A DNA stretch of 64,000 nucleotides from JAVDCA01 sp963819385 (GCA_963819385.1 CAWFVV010000001.1:1255052-1319051); one strand, 5' to 3'; shown: positions 1 to 9,216, counted from the stretch's first letter. The notes: generated by a model not told the origin, from the sequence alone. Numbers and translations: made by a program.

Positions 1-578
1 AAGCCGTCTGGCTCATCGTCAACACACCGACCGAGCACATCCGCTTCCGTTATCTGCACATGCGCCCGAAGCTGCTCGACGCCGACCGCGTGCTCAGCGG
101 CCGCGTCGTCAACGCCGGCGAGACGATCGGCCAGGTCGGCAATTTCAGCGGCCACGAGAACGGCACCTCGTATCACCTGCATTTCGACATCCAGGTGCCG
201 ACCCGCACGGGCTGGATCTACGTCAATCCCTACATGACGCTCGTCGCTGCCTACGAGCGGCTGATCGGCGGGCGCGGCGCCGAGCTCACCGACGACGTCG
301 TCGCGAGCGCCGCCACGACCCTGAACGACGGCTCCGGCGGCACGCGGTTCACGCTCGCGTCGGTGCGGCACGCGATCCTCGGTGCCGACCACGTCGCGCC
401 CGCCGAAGCGGCGCCGCACTGGCGGCGCGCCGCCGTTCACTGCGGCTGGCGCGCCCGCCACTGGCGCGGCTGCGGCGCGCATCAGGTCGCCGCAACGCAC
501 CACTTCCGCGGGTTCCGCGGCCTGCGCCGCCATTATCCAACCCGCGCCGCCGCCTGGCACCGCCGGCATCACATTTAG
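1..578 (+). CDS. M23-family metallopeptidase, C-terminal fragment (5' end outside window)
   Basis: This is the end of a secreted zinc peptidase of the M23 (LytM/lysostaphin-like) family, which cuts peptidoglycan cross-links in the periplasm. Reading frame 3 is open from the first base of the window. It contains the G-x-V-x-A-G-x-x-I-G-x-V-G strand and the H-x-H zinc/catalytic motif (SYHLHFDI, around base 175-190), followed by a typical P-Y-M tail. The upstream H-x(3)-D zinc motif lies outside the window. After about base 365 the translation becomes His/Arg-rich, while frame 1 of the same stretch gives an Ala/Pro-rich tail. Either the true C-terminus is in the other frame after an indel, or this end is simply low in complexity. 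Family call fairly sure, exact end uncertain. Confidence 0.7.
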   Translation, partial: AVWLIVNTPTEHIRFRYLHMRPKLLDADRVLSGRVVNAGETIGQVGNFSGHENGTSYHLHFDIQVPTRTGWIYVNPYMTLVAAYERLIGGRGAELTDDVVASAATTLNDGSGGTRFTLASVRHAILGADHVAPAEAAPHWRRAAVHCGWRARHWRGCGAHQVAATHHFRGFRGLRRHYPTRAAAWHRRHHI

Positions 579-588
579 CGCGCACTGC

Positions 589-628
589 GCCCGCTCTCCC
601 TCTCCCCGCACGCGGGGAGAGGGAGCGC
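589..628. repeat. Half copy of the dispersed GC-rich palindromic repeat
   Basis: A hairpin-forming unit with arms CTCCCTCTCCCCGC / GCGGGGAGAGGGAG. It matches one half of the paired element found in at least a dozen other gaps of this window. It lies between the M23 peptidase gene and the transglycosylase gene. There is no T tract after the stem, so it is not an obvious intrinsic terminator. Confidence 0.75.
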
Positions 629-699
629 CAACTCAGTGCCCGCCGAGTTCCCTCCATCCCCGCATTGCCAAGCCCGGCCGGCCTGCTTTACTTCGGCGC

Positions 700-2026
700 A
701 TGCCGAGGCTGCATCGCCTGAGTCGCCGCACCTTCCTCGCCGCCGCCGGCGCGGCGCCGCTGCTGGTCGCCGCCCGCCGCGTGCGGGCCGAGACCTCGTT
801 CGAGCGCTGGGTCGCGGCGTTCCGCCCGCGCGCACTCGCCCGCGGCGTCTCCGGCGCGACCTATGACCGTGTCATGGGCGACCTCAAGCCCGACACCCGC
901 GTGCTCGCGCTCATCCATAACCAGGACGAGTTCCGCGAGCAGCTCTGGCAGTACGTCAACCGCCGCGTCTCCGACTGGCGCATCATCACGGGCAAGGCGC
1001 GCGCGAAGGAATATGCCGACCTGCTCGGGCGCATCGAGCGCGACTACGGCGTCGACCGCCACATCATGCTCGCGCTGTGGGGCATCGAGTTCGAGCTACG
1101 GCGACGTCGTCACCAACCCGAAATACATGCGCCCGATCCTGCCCGCGCTCGCCGCGCTCGCGTTCGAGGAGCCGCGCCGGCGCAGCTACTGGGAGGCCGA
1201 GCTTCTCAACGCGCTCGTCATCGTCGAGCGCGGCTGGGCGAAGCCCGGCGAGATGATCGGCTCGTGGGCGGGCGCCATGGGCCATACCCAGTGGATGCCC
1301 GAGGTCTGGCTGCATGTCGGCCTCGACTACAACCACGACGGCCGCGTCTCGCCCTTCGGCCCGCCCGACGATGCGCTCGCCGGCACCGCGAAGTTTCTCG
1401 TCGAGCGCGGCAAGTACCGCCGCGGCGAGGCCTGGGGCTGCGAGGTGAAGCTGCCGGCGGGTCTCTCCGATCATTCCGGCGCGCGCTCTTACGAAAAGTG
1501 GCAGGAGGCGGGCGTCGCGCGCGCCGACGGCCAGCCGTTCGCGCGGCCGTCCGACAAGGTCTCGCTCACGCGCCCCGTCGAGGGCGGCCCCGCGTTCCTC
1601 ATCGGCCAGAACTTCGCGGCCGTGAAGTCCTACAACCCGGCCTTCAGCTACGCGCTCGCGGTCGTCCATCTCGCCGACCGCATCGCGGGCGCCGGCCCGT
1701 TCGTGCATCCCTTCCCGAATTCCGAGCGCCTGCCGACGCTCGCCGAGGTGCAGGAGATCCAGCGCCGCCTCACCGCGCTCGGCTACGACACCGACGGCAC
1801 CGACGGCCGCGTCGGCCGCGACACCATGCGCGCCGTCGCGGCCTACCAGAAGAAGATCGGCATGGCGCCGGCCGACGGATATGCGGGCGTCAAGCTGCTG
1901 GGAAAGCTGCGGCAGGGCTCCTCAACTCGTGTCCCGGGCGCACTGCAGCGCGAAGCGGTGCAGTGCAGACCCGGGACCCACGCGGCGCCGCCTTCTACGA
2001 TGAGGCCACATGACCCAATGGCATGA
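700..2026 (+). CDS. Lytic murein transglycosylase (MltB-like) with peptidoglycan-binding domain, frameshifted
   Basis: A periplasmic lytic transglycosylase that cleaves the glycan strands of peptidoglycan. The start at 700 gives a signal peptide with RRTFL followed by an Ala-rich stretch ending near VRA. The SLT_2/MltB-type catalytic domain follows, with the conserved ALWGIE segment carrying the catalytic Glu and GAMGHTQWMP further on. The C-terminal 60 or so residues are a PG_binding_1 domain (LPTLAEVQEIQRRL...YDTDGTDGRVG). Reading must change frame at about 1089-1091. GIE runs straight into SSYGD only if one T of GAGTTCGAG is removed, so one extra base breaks the gene as sequenced. The frame after the shift runs to a stop at 2024-2026, overlapping the next gene by 17 bp. 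Its last 35 or so codons lie in a palindromic repeat, so the ancestral stop was probably near 1920. Confidence 0.8.
1930..1983. repeat. CCCGGG-type palindromic repeat at the end of the transglycosylase gene
   Basis: An inverted repeat with outer arms GTCCCGGG / CCCGGGAC and inner arms CTGCAGCGCG / GCGGTGCAG. It follows the peptidoglycan-binding domain and supplies the last codons of the transglycosylase frame. It differs from the main repeat family of the window. Confidence 0.6.
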
Positions 2027-2786
2027 CCAAGTCGCCGTCGTCACCGGCGCCGCTCGCGGCCTCGGCCGCGCCGGCGCGCAGCTCCTCGCGCAACGCGGCG
2101 CCGCCGTCTGCATCAACTATGCGGCGCGCGCCGATGCCGCCGACGCGCTCGTCGCCGAGATCATCGCGGCGGGCGGCCGCGCGCTCGCCATCAAGGCCGA
2201 CGTCGGCGACGCCGCCGCGGTCGACGCCATGGTGGCGCGCGCGCAAGCGGAGCTCGGCCCCGTCACGATCCTGGTGAACAACGCGGGCGTGTCCTGGCAA
2301 GGCACCCTCGACACCTACGACGCCGAGCACGTCGCCCGCATGCGCCGCATCAACGTCGAGGGCCTGATCAATGCGACCCGCGCCGTGATGGCCGGCATGC
2401 GGGCGCGCCGCTACGGCCGCATCGTCAACCTGAGCTCGATCGCCGCGATCGGCACCGTGCTGCCCGGCAACGCGTTCTACGCCGCGACGAAAGCCGAGGT
2501 CGCGATCCTCACCAAGCGCTTCGCGCTCGAGCTCGGCCCGCACGGCATCACGGTCAACGCGATCGCGCCCGGCTTCGTGCGCACCGACATGACCCAAGGC
2601 GGCCGCGGCGCCGCCGACTGGGCCGGCACCGAGAAGACCATGGCGGCCCGCACCATGCTGGGCCGCGTCGGCGAGCCCGCGGACATCGCCAACGCCGTCG
2701 CGTTCCTCGCCGCCCCCGAGTCAGGCTGGATCACGGCGCAGCTCATCACCGTCGACGGCGGCCGCCTGGACTACATCGGGCACTGA
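2010..2786 (+). CDS. SDR-family NAD(P)-dependent oxidoreductase (FabG-like)
   Basis: A classical short-chain dehydrogenase/reductase of 258 aa, the usual length, with a Rossmann fold in the cytoplasm. Visible motifs are the cofactor loop TGAARGLG near residue 12-19, NNAG near residue 90, the catalytic Ser in NLSS, the Y-x-x-x-K pair in YAATK, and the PGFVRTDM segment after the active site. It resembles 3-oxoacyl-ACP reductases, but so do many SDRs acting on sugars or other alcohols. The neighbours do not fix the substrate. The start at 2010 overlaps the transglycosylase frame, which has probably been lengthened by a repeat. Confidence 0.88.
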   Translation: MTQWHDQVAVVTGAARGLGRAGAQLLAQRGAAVCINYAARADAADALVAEIIAAGGRALAIKADVGDAAAVDAMVARAQAELGPVTILVNNAGVSWQGTLDTYDAEHVARMRRINVEGLINATRAVMAGMRARRYGRIVNLSSIAAIGTVLPGNAFYAATKAEVAILTKRFALELGPHGITVNAIAPGFVRTDMTQGGRGAADWAGTEKTMAARTMLGRVGEPADIANAVAFLAAPESGWITAQLITVDGGRLDYIGH

Positions 2787-2793
2787 GAGAGAC

Positions 2794-2882
2794 GTCATTG
2801 CGAGCGAAGCGAAGCAATCCCGCTCCACGCATGCATGAGGTCGCGGGGCCAGATTGCTTCGCGTCGCTCGCAATGACAGCGC
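2794..2882. repeat. Palindromic repeat of the GTCATTGCGAGCGAAGCGAAGCAATC type
   Basis: Left arm GTCATTGCGAGCGAAGCGAA and right arm TTCGCGTCGCTCGCAATGAC form a long imperfect inverted repeat between two convergent genes. A second member of the same family lies at 53590-53683. Both sit between convergent gene ends. Confidence 0.75.
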
Positions 2883-2883
2883 C

Positions 2884-3984
2884 CTACCTCTTCGCCCCGA
2901 GCTGCTCGCGATAGTCCCAGCCGCCATCCATCCCGCGCACCAGCGCGCGCTCATAGAGATACGCCGCCGTGCAGGCATGCCGCGGCACCAGCGCGACGCG
3001 TTCGCCGACCGTCAACCGGTCGCTCGCCACCACCACGTGCTCCTCGTTCATGAAGCGGATCGCGCCGGCGCCGGCAAAGCGCTCGGTCATCGGCTTGTCC
3101 GGCGAGATCGCCTTGGCGCCCGCATCGAGCGTCGCGGTGCCGTCGCGCACCGAGATCACGGTCGCGACCACGTAGCCCGCGATGCGCCAGCCGAGATCGG
3201 CCAGGTCGCTCGCGTGCTCGCTGCTCGAATACGTGAAGCTGCCGGGCGAAACGCGCGCCACGAGATCGGCCGGCCACAGGTTGAACGAGTAGCTGCCGCC
3301 CGCGATCACGTCGCCGTCGAGCCCGGCCACCCGCGCGCTCGCGAGCAGCGCGCGCAGCCGCGCCGCGATCTCCTCGACCCGGCGCGCCCGCACGGCCTTG
3401 TCGGCATCGTGGATGTGTCCGTCATAGACGTGCCAGCCGCCGAACACGCCGGCCTCCTTCACGCCCCGCGCGAGCTTGATCGCCGCGTCCGTCATCGCGA
3501 TCCCGGTGCGGCCGAGCCCCGGATCGAGGTCGACCCGCAGCCGCACGTTGGCAGCCGCATGCGCCGTAAGCTCGGCCGCCCACGCGGCAAGGCCCTCACT
3601 TGAATCCACCAGCCCATCGACGCGCGCCGCCGGATGCGCCGCGGCCGCCGCGATGACGCGCGCGATCGCGGCGCGGTTGACGGTCGGATAGGCCCACACC
3701 ACCTGCGGCGCGCCCGCCGCGAGCGCCATCTCGATCTCGGCCGGCGTCGCGGTCTTGAAGCCGGTCACGCCGCGCGCCAGCATGCGCTTGACGAGCCACG
3801 GCGCCCGGTGCGTCTTGACGTGCGGCATCAGCCGCCCGATCCCACCCGCCGCCGCCGCGGTGCGATCGAGGTTTTGCATCACGGCATCCTCGAGGATCAC
3901 GAAGCACGGCGTCTCGATCGCCAGCGGCGGGATCGGCAGGTCGGCTGCACTTGCCGGTGCGCGTTTTGTGGTGATGTCCAACAT
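2884..3984 (-). CDS. DSD1-family PLP enzyme (D-threonine aldolase / D-serine dehydratase-like)
   Basis: A 366-aa PLP-dependent enzyme with an alanine-racemase-type N-terminal TIM barrel and a D-serine-dehydratase-like C-terminal domain. The likely PLP lysine is in PHVKTHRAP (about residue 54-62). The C-terminal HAC motif (VPRHACTAAYL) matches the His/Cys metal-ligand pair known for this family. Enzymes of this group split D-threonine or D-3-hydroxyamino acids to glycine and an aldehyde, or deaminate D-serine. It faces an N-carbamoyl-D-amino-acid hydrolase gene on the other strand, with a repeat between the two starts. That supports a D-amino-acid role, but aldolase and dehydratase cannot be told apart from sequence. 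Confidence 0.82.
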   Translation of the reverse strand: MLDITTKRAPASAADLPIPPLAIETPCFVILEDAVMQNLDRTAAAAGGIGRLMPHVKTHRAPWLVKRMLARGVTGFKTATPAEIEMALAAGAPQVVWAYPTVNRAAIARVIAAAAAHPAARVDGLVDSSEGLAAWAAELTAHAAANVRLRVDLDPGLGRTGIAMTDAAIKLARGVKEAGVFGGWHVYDGHIHDADKAVRARRVEEIAARLRALLASARVAGLDGDVIAGGSYSFNLWPADLVARVSPGSFTYSSSEHASDLADLGWRIAGYVVATVISVRDGTATLDAGAKAISPDKPMTERFAGAGAIRFMNEEHVVVASDRLTVGERVALVPRHACTAAYLYERALVRGMDGGWDYREQLGAKR

Positions 3985-4004
3985 CTTCGTCCTCCGCGGG
4001 GCAC

Positions 4005-4150
4005 AGCGATCGCTCTCCTTCTCCCCCTTTAGGGGGAGAAGGTCGGGATGAGGGGGCGCCTCCGCGAGTCATTGCGAGCGATTTAGTTCGCGGAGCCTCA
4101 GCGCCCCTCACCCCGACCCTCTCCCCGCAAGAGCGGGAAGAGGGAGCGCG
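4005..4150. repeat. Dispersed paired palindromic repeat (full copy)
   Basis: Two hairpin units in mirror orientation (CTCCTTCTCCCCC...GGGGGAGAAGG, then CCCTCTCCCCGC...GCGGGAAGAGGGAGCGC). They are joined by a spacer with the usual CTCCGCGAGTC and CGGAGCCTCAGCGCCCCTCACC boxes. It fills most of the gap between two divergent genes, so their promoters must lie very close to the starts or inside the repeat. Confidence 0.85.
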
Positions 4151-4232
4151 AATGCACAGCCCATCTTACAATCATCCGACCGCCAATACTAAAATCAACC
4201 GGCATCGTATTCGCAAACCACGGAGCTCCCCC

Positions 4233-5165
4233 ATGCGCACCCTCACGGTCGGCGCCGCCCAGCTCGGGCCCATCGCGCGCAGCGAGAGCCGCGCGAGCGT
4301 CGTCGCCCGCATGCTGGCGCTGCTGCGCGAGGCCGGCGCGCATCATTGCGACCTCGTGGTGTTTCCCGAGCTCGCGCTCACCACCTTCTTCCCGCGCTGG
4401 TTCATGCAGGACCAGGACGAGATCGACGCCTTCTTCGAGCGCGCCATGCCGTCGAACGAGACCGCGCCGCTGTTCGCGGAGGCGCGCCGTCTCGGCATCG
4501 GCTTCTATCTCGGCTTCGCGGAGCTCACGGCCGAAGGCGGGCGGACGCGCCGTTTCAACACCTCGATCCTCACCAACAAAGAAGGCGAGATCGTCCTCAA
4601 ATACCGCAAGATCCATTTGCCCGGCCACGCCGAGCACGACCCGCGCCGTTCCTTCCAGCATCTCGAGAAGCGCTATTTCGAGGTCGGCAATCTCGGCTTC
4701 CCGGTCGCGCGCACCATGGGCGGCATCATGGGCATGTGCATCTGCAACGACCGCCGCTGGCCCGAGACCTACCGCGTCATGGGCCTGCAGGGCGTCGAGA
4801 TGGTGCTGGTCGGCTACAACACGCCGCGCCATCACCCGCTCACCCCCGAGCACGACCGCCTCGGCGATTTCCATAATCATCTGTCGCTCCAGGCCGGCGC
4901 CTACCAGAACGGCACCTGGGTCATCGGCGTCGCCAAATGCGGCGTCGAGGAAGGCTGCGAGATGATCGCCGGCTCCGCCATCGTCGCCCCCACCGGCGAG
5001 ATCGTCGCGCAGGCCGTCACCGCCGACGACGAGCTCGTGGTCGCGCGCTGCGACCTCGATCTCGGCAAGTCGTACACCAGCACGACGTTCGATTTCGCCA
5101 AACACCGCCAGCCGGAGCACTACCGGATGATCGTCGAACGCAAAGGCGCGGTCATCGCGGAATGA
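4233..5165 (+). CDS. hyuC: N-carbamoyl-D-amino-acid hydrolase
   Basis: A nitrilase-superfamily carbon-nitrogen hydrolase that converts N-carbamoyl-D-amino acids to D-amino acids, CO2 and ammonia in the cytoplasm. Its 310 aa match the usual size of the Agrobacterium enzyme. The catalytic triad is visible: Glu in FPELALTTFFPRW, Lys in KYRKIHLPGH and Cys in MCICNDRRWPE. The segments FQHLEKRYFE and YNTP match that subfamily rather than generic nitrilases. The start at 4233 puts MRTLTVGAAQLGPIAR at the N-terminus; an upstream ATG at 4152 would add a low-quality leader. The divergent DSD1 enzyme and the downstream peptide importer suggest a D-amino-acid uptake and breakdown module. Confidence 0.88.
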   Translation: MRTLTVGAAQLGPIARSESRASVVARMLALLREAGAHHCDLVVFPELALTTFFPRWFMQDQDEIDAFFERAMPSNETAPLFAEARRLGIGFYLGFAELTAEGGRTRRFNTSILTNKEGEIVLKYRKIHLPGHAEHDPRRSFQHLEKRYFEVGNLGFPVARTMGGIMGMCICNDRRWPETYRVMGLQGVEMVLVGYNTPRHHPLTPEHDRLGDFHNHLSLQAGAYQNGTWVIGVAKCGVEEGCEMIAGSAIVAPTGEIVAQAVTADDELVVARCDLDLGKSYTSTTFDFAKHRQPEHYRMIVERKGAVIAE

Positions 5166-5170
5166 TGCGC

Positions 5171-5315
5171 TCTTCCTTCACCCTCCCCTGCAGGGGGAGG
5201 GTCGGAGCGCATTGAGCGAAAGCGAAATGCGATCCGGGGTGGGGTGGCGGCAGCTCAGCCACCCCACCCCGCTCGCTTCGCTCGCGACCCTCCCCCTTCA
5301 GGGGAGGGTGAAGAG
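5171..5315. repeat. Variant palindromic repeat (CACCCTCCCC type)
   Basis: Arms CTTCACCCTCCCCTG / CAGGGGAGGGTGAAG enclose an inner inverted repeat (GGGGTGGGGTGG / CCACCCCACCCC). It is related in layout to the main repeat family but differs in sequence. It sits between the hydrolase and the transporter operon. Confidence 0.7.
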
Positions 5316-5450
5316 AACTCGTGGCACGCCGCTTGCTGCCCCTGCCCCATCCACTCTGTGCTAGGCTCATCCCATGGGCACATCCCAAGGAATAGGCACA
5401 CTGGCACACCTTTAGGCACCCGCGCGTCGCGCACATCGGGAGATCGCGTC

Positions 5451-7067
5451 ATGCATCGCAATGTCGACCGCCGTACCGCCCTCAAGCTGGCCGCCGGGGC
5501 CGGCGCGTTCGCGGCATCCGCAAAATTCTCCGCCCCGGCGCTCGCGCAAGGCGCCAACGCCCGCACGCTGCGCTTCGTGCCGCAGGCGAACCTCGCCAAC
5601 TTCGACCCGATCTGGACCACGCAGTACGTCGTGCGCAACGCCGCCGCGCTGGTGTGGGACACGCTCTACGGCTTCGACGACAAGCTCCAGCCCCAGCGCC
5701 AGATGGTCGAATCCGAGGAGGTCTCCGCCGATGGCCTCACCTGGACCTTCCGGCTCCGCGCCGGCCTGAAATTCCACGACGGCGAGCCCGTCCTCGCCAA
5801 GGACTGCGTCGCGAGCCTCGCGCGCTGGGCCGTGCGCGACTCGATGGGCCAGATGGTCGTCGCCATCCAGCAGGAGCTCACGGCGACAGACGATCGCACC
5901 TTCCGGTGGATGCTCAAGAAGCCCTATCCCAAGCTCCTCACCGCGCTCGGCAAGAACTCGACGCCGATGGCCTTCATCATGCCGGAGCGCATCGCCAAGA
6001 CCGATCCGTTCAAGCAGATCGGCGAGTACATCGGCAGCGGCCCGATGCGTTTCGCCGCGAAAGAGTGGGTGCCGGGCGCGAAATCCGTGTTCGAGAAATT
6101 CGACGGCTACGTGCCGCGCAACGAGCCCGCCTCCTGGCTCGCGGGCGGCAAGAAGATGCTGGTCGACCGCATCGAGTGGATCGTCATGCCGGATCCCGCG
6201 ACCGCGTCGGCGGCGCTGCAGAACGGCGAGATCGACTGGTGGGAGACGCCGATCTCCGATCTCGTGCCGCTGCTGCGCAAGAACCCGAACGTCATGGTCG
6301 ACATCGCGGACCCGCTCGGCAATGTCGGCAGCTTCCGCATGAACTGGCTCTATCCGCCGTTCAACAACGTGCTGGCGCGCCGCGCCGTCCTGACCGCGAT
6401 GAGCCAGGAGGACTACATGCGCGCGATCGTCGGCGACGACGACAAGCTGTGGAAGCCCCTGCCCGGCTATTTCACGCCCGGCACGCCGCTCTACACCGAG
6501 GAAGGCGGCGACATCCTCAAGGGCCCGCGCAACCTCGATGCGGCAAAGAAGCTCCTCGCCCAAAGCGGCTACGCGGGCGAGCCCGTCACGTGCCTCGTCG
6601 CGCAGGATCAGTCGATCACCAAGGCGCAAGGCGAGGTCACGGCCGATCTGCTGAAGCGCATGGGCATGAACGTCGACTTCGCCGCCATCGACTGGGGCAC
6701 CGTGGGGCAGCGTCGCGCCATGAAAACGCCGCCCGGCAAGGGCGGCTGGCAGATGTTCCACACCTGGCACGCCGGCGCCGACTGCATCAGCCCCGCGCCC
6801 TACATCGCGATCCGCGCCACCGGCGACAAGGCCTGGTTCGGCTGGCCGAGCGACGCCAAGACCGAAACCGAGATCGCGGCCTGGTTCGACGCCAAGACGC
6901 TCGACGACGAGAAAGCCGCCATCAACCGCGTCAACAAGGCGGCGCTCGACGCCGTGATCTACGCCCCCACCGGCTTCTTCCTCGCCTATCAGGCCTGGCG
7001 CAAGAACGTCAGCGGCGTCGTCAAAGGCCCGCTCCCCTTCTTCTGGGGCGTCAGCAAGACGGCGTGA
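5451..7067 (+). CDS. ABC transporter solute-binding protein, family 5 (peptide/nickel type)
   Basis: The periplasmic binding component of a Dpp/Opp-type importer, 538 aa. The start at 5451 gives a Tat-like signal (NVDRRTALKLAAGAGAFAASA) with cleavage near APALAQ. The family 5 hallmarks follow: ANFDPIWTT early, WDTLYGFD, and LTWTFRLRAGLKFHDGEPV around residue 100. Two permease and two ATPase genes follow on the same strand. Family 5 binding proteins take peptides, opines, glutathione or other small solutes. Next to D-amino-acid genes a D-amino-acid derivative or dipeptide is plausible but unproven. Confidence 0.88.
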   Translation: MHRNVDRRTALKLAAGAGAFAASAKFSAPALAQGANARTLRFVPQANLANFDPIWTTQYVVRNAAALVWDTLYGFDDKLQPQRQMVESEEVSADGLTWTFRLRAGLKFHDGEPVLAKDCVASLARWAVRDSMGQMVVAIQQELTATDDRTFRWMLKKPYPKLLTALGKNSTPMAFIMPERIAKTDPFKQIGEYIGSGPMRFAAKEWVPGAKSVFEKFDGYVPRNEPASWLAGGKKMLVDRIEWIVMPDPATASAALQNGEIDWWETPISDLVPLLRKNPNVMVDIADPLGNVGSFRMNWLYPPFNNVLARRAVLTAMSQEDYMRAIVGDDDKLWKPLPGYFTPGTPLYTEEGGDILKGPRNLDAAKKLLAQSGYAGEPVTCLVAQDQSITKAQGEVTADLLKRMGMNVDFAAIDWGTVGQRRAMKTPPGKGGWQMFHTWHAGADCISPAPYIAIRATGDKAWFGWPSDAKTETEIAAWFDAKTLDDEKAAINRVNKAALDAVIYAPTGFFLAYQAWRKNVSGVVKGPLPFFWGVSKTA

Positions 7068-7090
7068 TCTGCGAATGAGTGAGAGAGGCA

Positions 7091-7306
7091 CCGCGCCCGC
7101 TCTCCTTCTCCCCGCTTGCGGGGAGAAGGTCGGGATGAGGGGGCGTCTCCGCATGCCGTTACGCACGTGGTCCCTCGCTGAATCTCAGCGCCCCTCACCC
7201 CAACCCTCTCCCCGAATCCGAAATCGGGCCTGCCCGATTTCGGCACTATCGGTGCGCAAGTCGGGCAAGCCCGACTTGCGATACGGGGAGAGGGAGCGCG
7301 GGCGCA
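7091..7306. repeat. Dispersed paired palindromic repeat carrying a nested second palindrome
   Basis: A full copy of the main repeat. Its right-hand hairpin loop is interrupted at about 7209-7286 by a different element made of two small hairpins (AAATCGGGC/GCCCGATTT and CAAGTCGGGC/GCCCGACTTG). The right arm GGGGAGAGGGAGCGC resumes after the insert. The same insert at the same place is seen at 11570-11635. It lies between the binding-protein and permease genes. Confidence 0.85.
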
Positions 7307-7334
7307 GTACCCTCATCACTGCCCGATCGCGCCC

Positions 7335-8276
7335 ATGCTGACCTACCTCCTCCGCCGCATCCTCGCGACCATCCCGGTGATGGCCGTCGTCGCCTTCGTC
7401 GTCTTCGCTCTCCTCTACATCGTGCCCGGCGATCCCGCCGCCATCATCGCGGGCGATCAGGCGAGCCCCGAGGACATCCTGCGCATCCGCGCCGGCCTCG
7501 GCCTCGACCGCCCGTTCCTGATCCGCTTCGGCGAATGGGTGTGGCAGCTCCTGCACGGCGACCTCGGCACCTCGATCTTCACCAACCTCCCCGTCACCTC
7601 CCTGATCGGCCAGCGCATCGAGCCGACGCTCTCGCTGATGGCGATCACCCTCGTCCTCTCCGTCACCGTCGCGGTGCCGCTCGGCGTGCTCGCGGCGTGG
7701 AAGGCCGGCGGCTGGATCGACCGCGCCGTCATGGCCTTCGCGGTGCTCGGCTTCTCGGTGCCGGTGTTCGTCGTCGGCTACCTGCTCGCCTACGTGTTCG
7801 CGCTCACGCTCGAATGGCTGCCGGTGCAGGGCTACACACCTTTCAGCGCCGGCATCGGCTCCTGGTTCGAGCACCTCATCCTGCCCGCGATCGCGCTCGG
7901 CTGCGTCTATGTGGCGCTGATCGCCCGCATCACCCGCGCCGCCCTGCTCGACGTGCTGGCGCAGGACTACATCCGCACGGCGCGCGCCAAGGGCCTCGGC
8001 CAGGCGCCGATCCTGTTCGTGCACGCGCTCAAGAACGCGTCGGTGCCGATCGTCACCACCATCGGCATCGGCGTCGCGCTCTTGATCGGCGGCGCCGTCG
8101 TCACCGAGAGCGTGTTCGCGATCCCCGGCCTCGGCCGTCTCACGGTCGACGCCATCCTGCGCCGCGACTATCCGCTCATCCAGGGCATCGTGCTGCTGTT
8201 CAGCTTCGTCTACGTGCTGGTCAACTTGTGCGTCGACCTCGTCTACACGCTGCTCGATCCGAGGATCCGCTATTGA
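7335..8276 (+). CDS. ABC transporter permease, DppB/OppB type
   Basis: An inner-membrane permease of a peptide-type ABC importer, 313 aa. The N-terminus MLTYLLRRILATIPVM with the following VPGDPA is typical of DppB. About six membrane segments are visible. The EAA loop appears as DYIRTARAKGLG (about residue 210-225), which contacts the ATPase. The stop codon overlaps the TTG start of the next permease, pointing to translational coupling. It pairs with the DppC-type protein that follows. Confidence 0.92.
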   Translation: MLTYLLRRILATIPVMAVVAFVVFALLYIVPGDPAAIIAGDQASPEDILRIRAGLGLDRPFLIRFGEWVWQLLHGDLGTSIFTNLPVTSLIGQRIEPTLSLMAITLVLSVTVAVPLGVLAAWKAGGWIDRAVMAFAVLGFSVPVFVVGYLLAYVFALTLEWLPVQGYTPFSAGIGSWFEHLILPAIALGCVYVALIARITRAALLDVLAQDYIRTARAKGLGQAPILFVHALKNASVPIVTTIGIGVALLIGGAVVTESVFAIPGLGRLTVDAILRRDYPLIQGIVLLFSFVYVLVNLCVDLVYTLLDPRIRY

Positions 8277-9199
8277 GCGCGCAAGATACCATCGGAGCCG
8301 CCATCACGCCGCCGCACGTCGCGGCCGCGCCCGCCCTGCCCGACATCCTGCCGCCCGTCCGCATCCGCCGCGGCGTCATCGGCTTCCTGCGCCGCCACCC
8401 CGCCGTCGCGATCGGCGGCGGCCTCGTGCTGGCGATGATCCTGATGGCGCTGTTCGCGCCTTTCCTCGGCACCGTCGACCCGACCACCATCGCGACCTTC
8501 CGGCGCACCCGCGCGCCCGCCGCCGCCTACTGGTTCGGCACCGACATGTTCGGCCGCGACATCTACTCGCGCGTCGTCTACGGCTCGCGCGTCTCGCTCA
8601 CGGTCGGCTTCTCGGTCGCGCTCGCCGCCTCGAGCGTCGGCCTCGCCATCGGCCTGACCGCCGGCTTCGTGCGCTGGCTCGACGGCATCGTCATGCGCAT
8701 CATGGACGGCATGATGTCGATCCCGCCGGTGCTGCTCGCCATCGCGCTGATGGCGCTGACGAAGGGCAGCGTCGGCAACGTCATCATGGCGATCGCGCTC
8801 GCCGAATTCCCCCGCGTCTCCCGCCTCGTGCGCAGCGTCGTGCTCACCTTGCGCGAGCAGCCTTACGTCGACGCCGCCGTCGCGGCCGGCACCCGCACGC
8901 CGATGATCATCCTGCGCCACATCCTGCCCAACACACTTGCGCCCCTGACCGTGCAGGCCACCTACATCTGCGCCAGCGCCATGATCGTCGAGGCGATCCT
9001 GAGCTTCATCGGCGCCGGCACCCCGCCGATCATCCCGTCCTGGGGCAACATCATGGCCGACGGCCGCGCGCTGTGGCAGGTGAAGCCCTTCATCATCTTC
9101 TTCCCGGCGGTGTTTCTGTCGGTGACAGTGCTCGCGGTGAATTTGCTCGGCGACGGATTACGCGACGCGCTCGATCCACGACTCGCGAAGGGCCTGTGA
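8273..9199 (+). CDS. ABC transporter permease, DppC/OppC type (TTG start)
   Basis: The second permease of the importer, 308 aa. There is no ATG near the 5' end. The frame begins well at TTG 8273-8275, which shares TTGA with the stop of the upstream permease. The N-terminal cytoplasmic segment ends in FLRRHPAVAIGGG. The DppC marker YWFGTDMFGRDIYSRVVYGSR is present (about residue 80-100), as is the EAA loop (PYVDAAVAAGTRT). The C-terminus has the usual NLLGDGLRDALDPR. Confidence in identity is high; the TTG start is inferred. Confidence 0.9.
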   Translation: MSAQDTIGAAITPPHVAAAPALPDILPPVRIRRGVIGFLRRHPAVAIGGGLVLAMILMALFAPFLGTVDPTTIATFRRTRAPAAAYWFGTDMFGRDIYSRVVYGSRVSLTVGFSVALAASSVGLAIGLTAGFVRWLDGIVMRIMDGMMSIPPVLLAIALMALTKGSVGNVIMAIALAEFPRVSRLVRSVVLTLREQPYVDAAVAAGTRTPMIILRHILPNTLAPLTVQATYICASAMIVEAILSFIGAGTPPIIPSWGNIMADGRALWQVKPFIIFFPAVFLSVTVLAVNLLGDGLRDALDPRLAKGL

Positions 9200-9216
9200 T
9201 GCGTAAGGGACGCAAA

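Noticed and set aside
5412..7166. A long open frame on the - strand opposite the binding-protein gene
   Set aside because: Composition is that of an antisense shadow and the + strand gene has signal peptide and family motifs.
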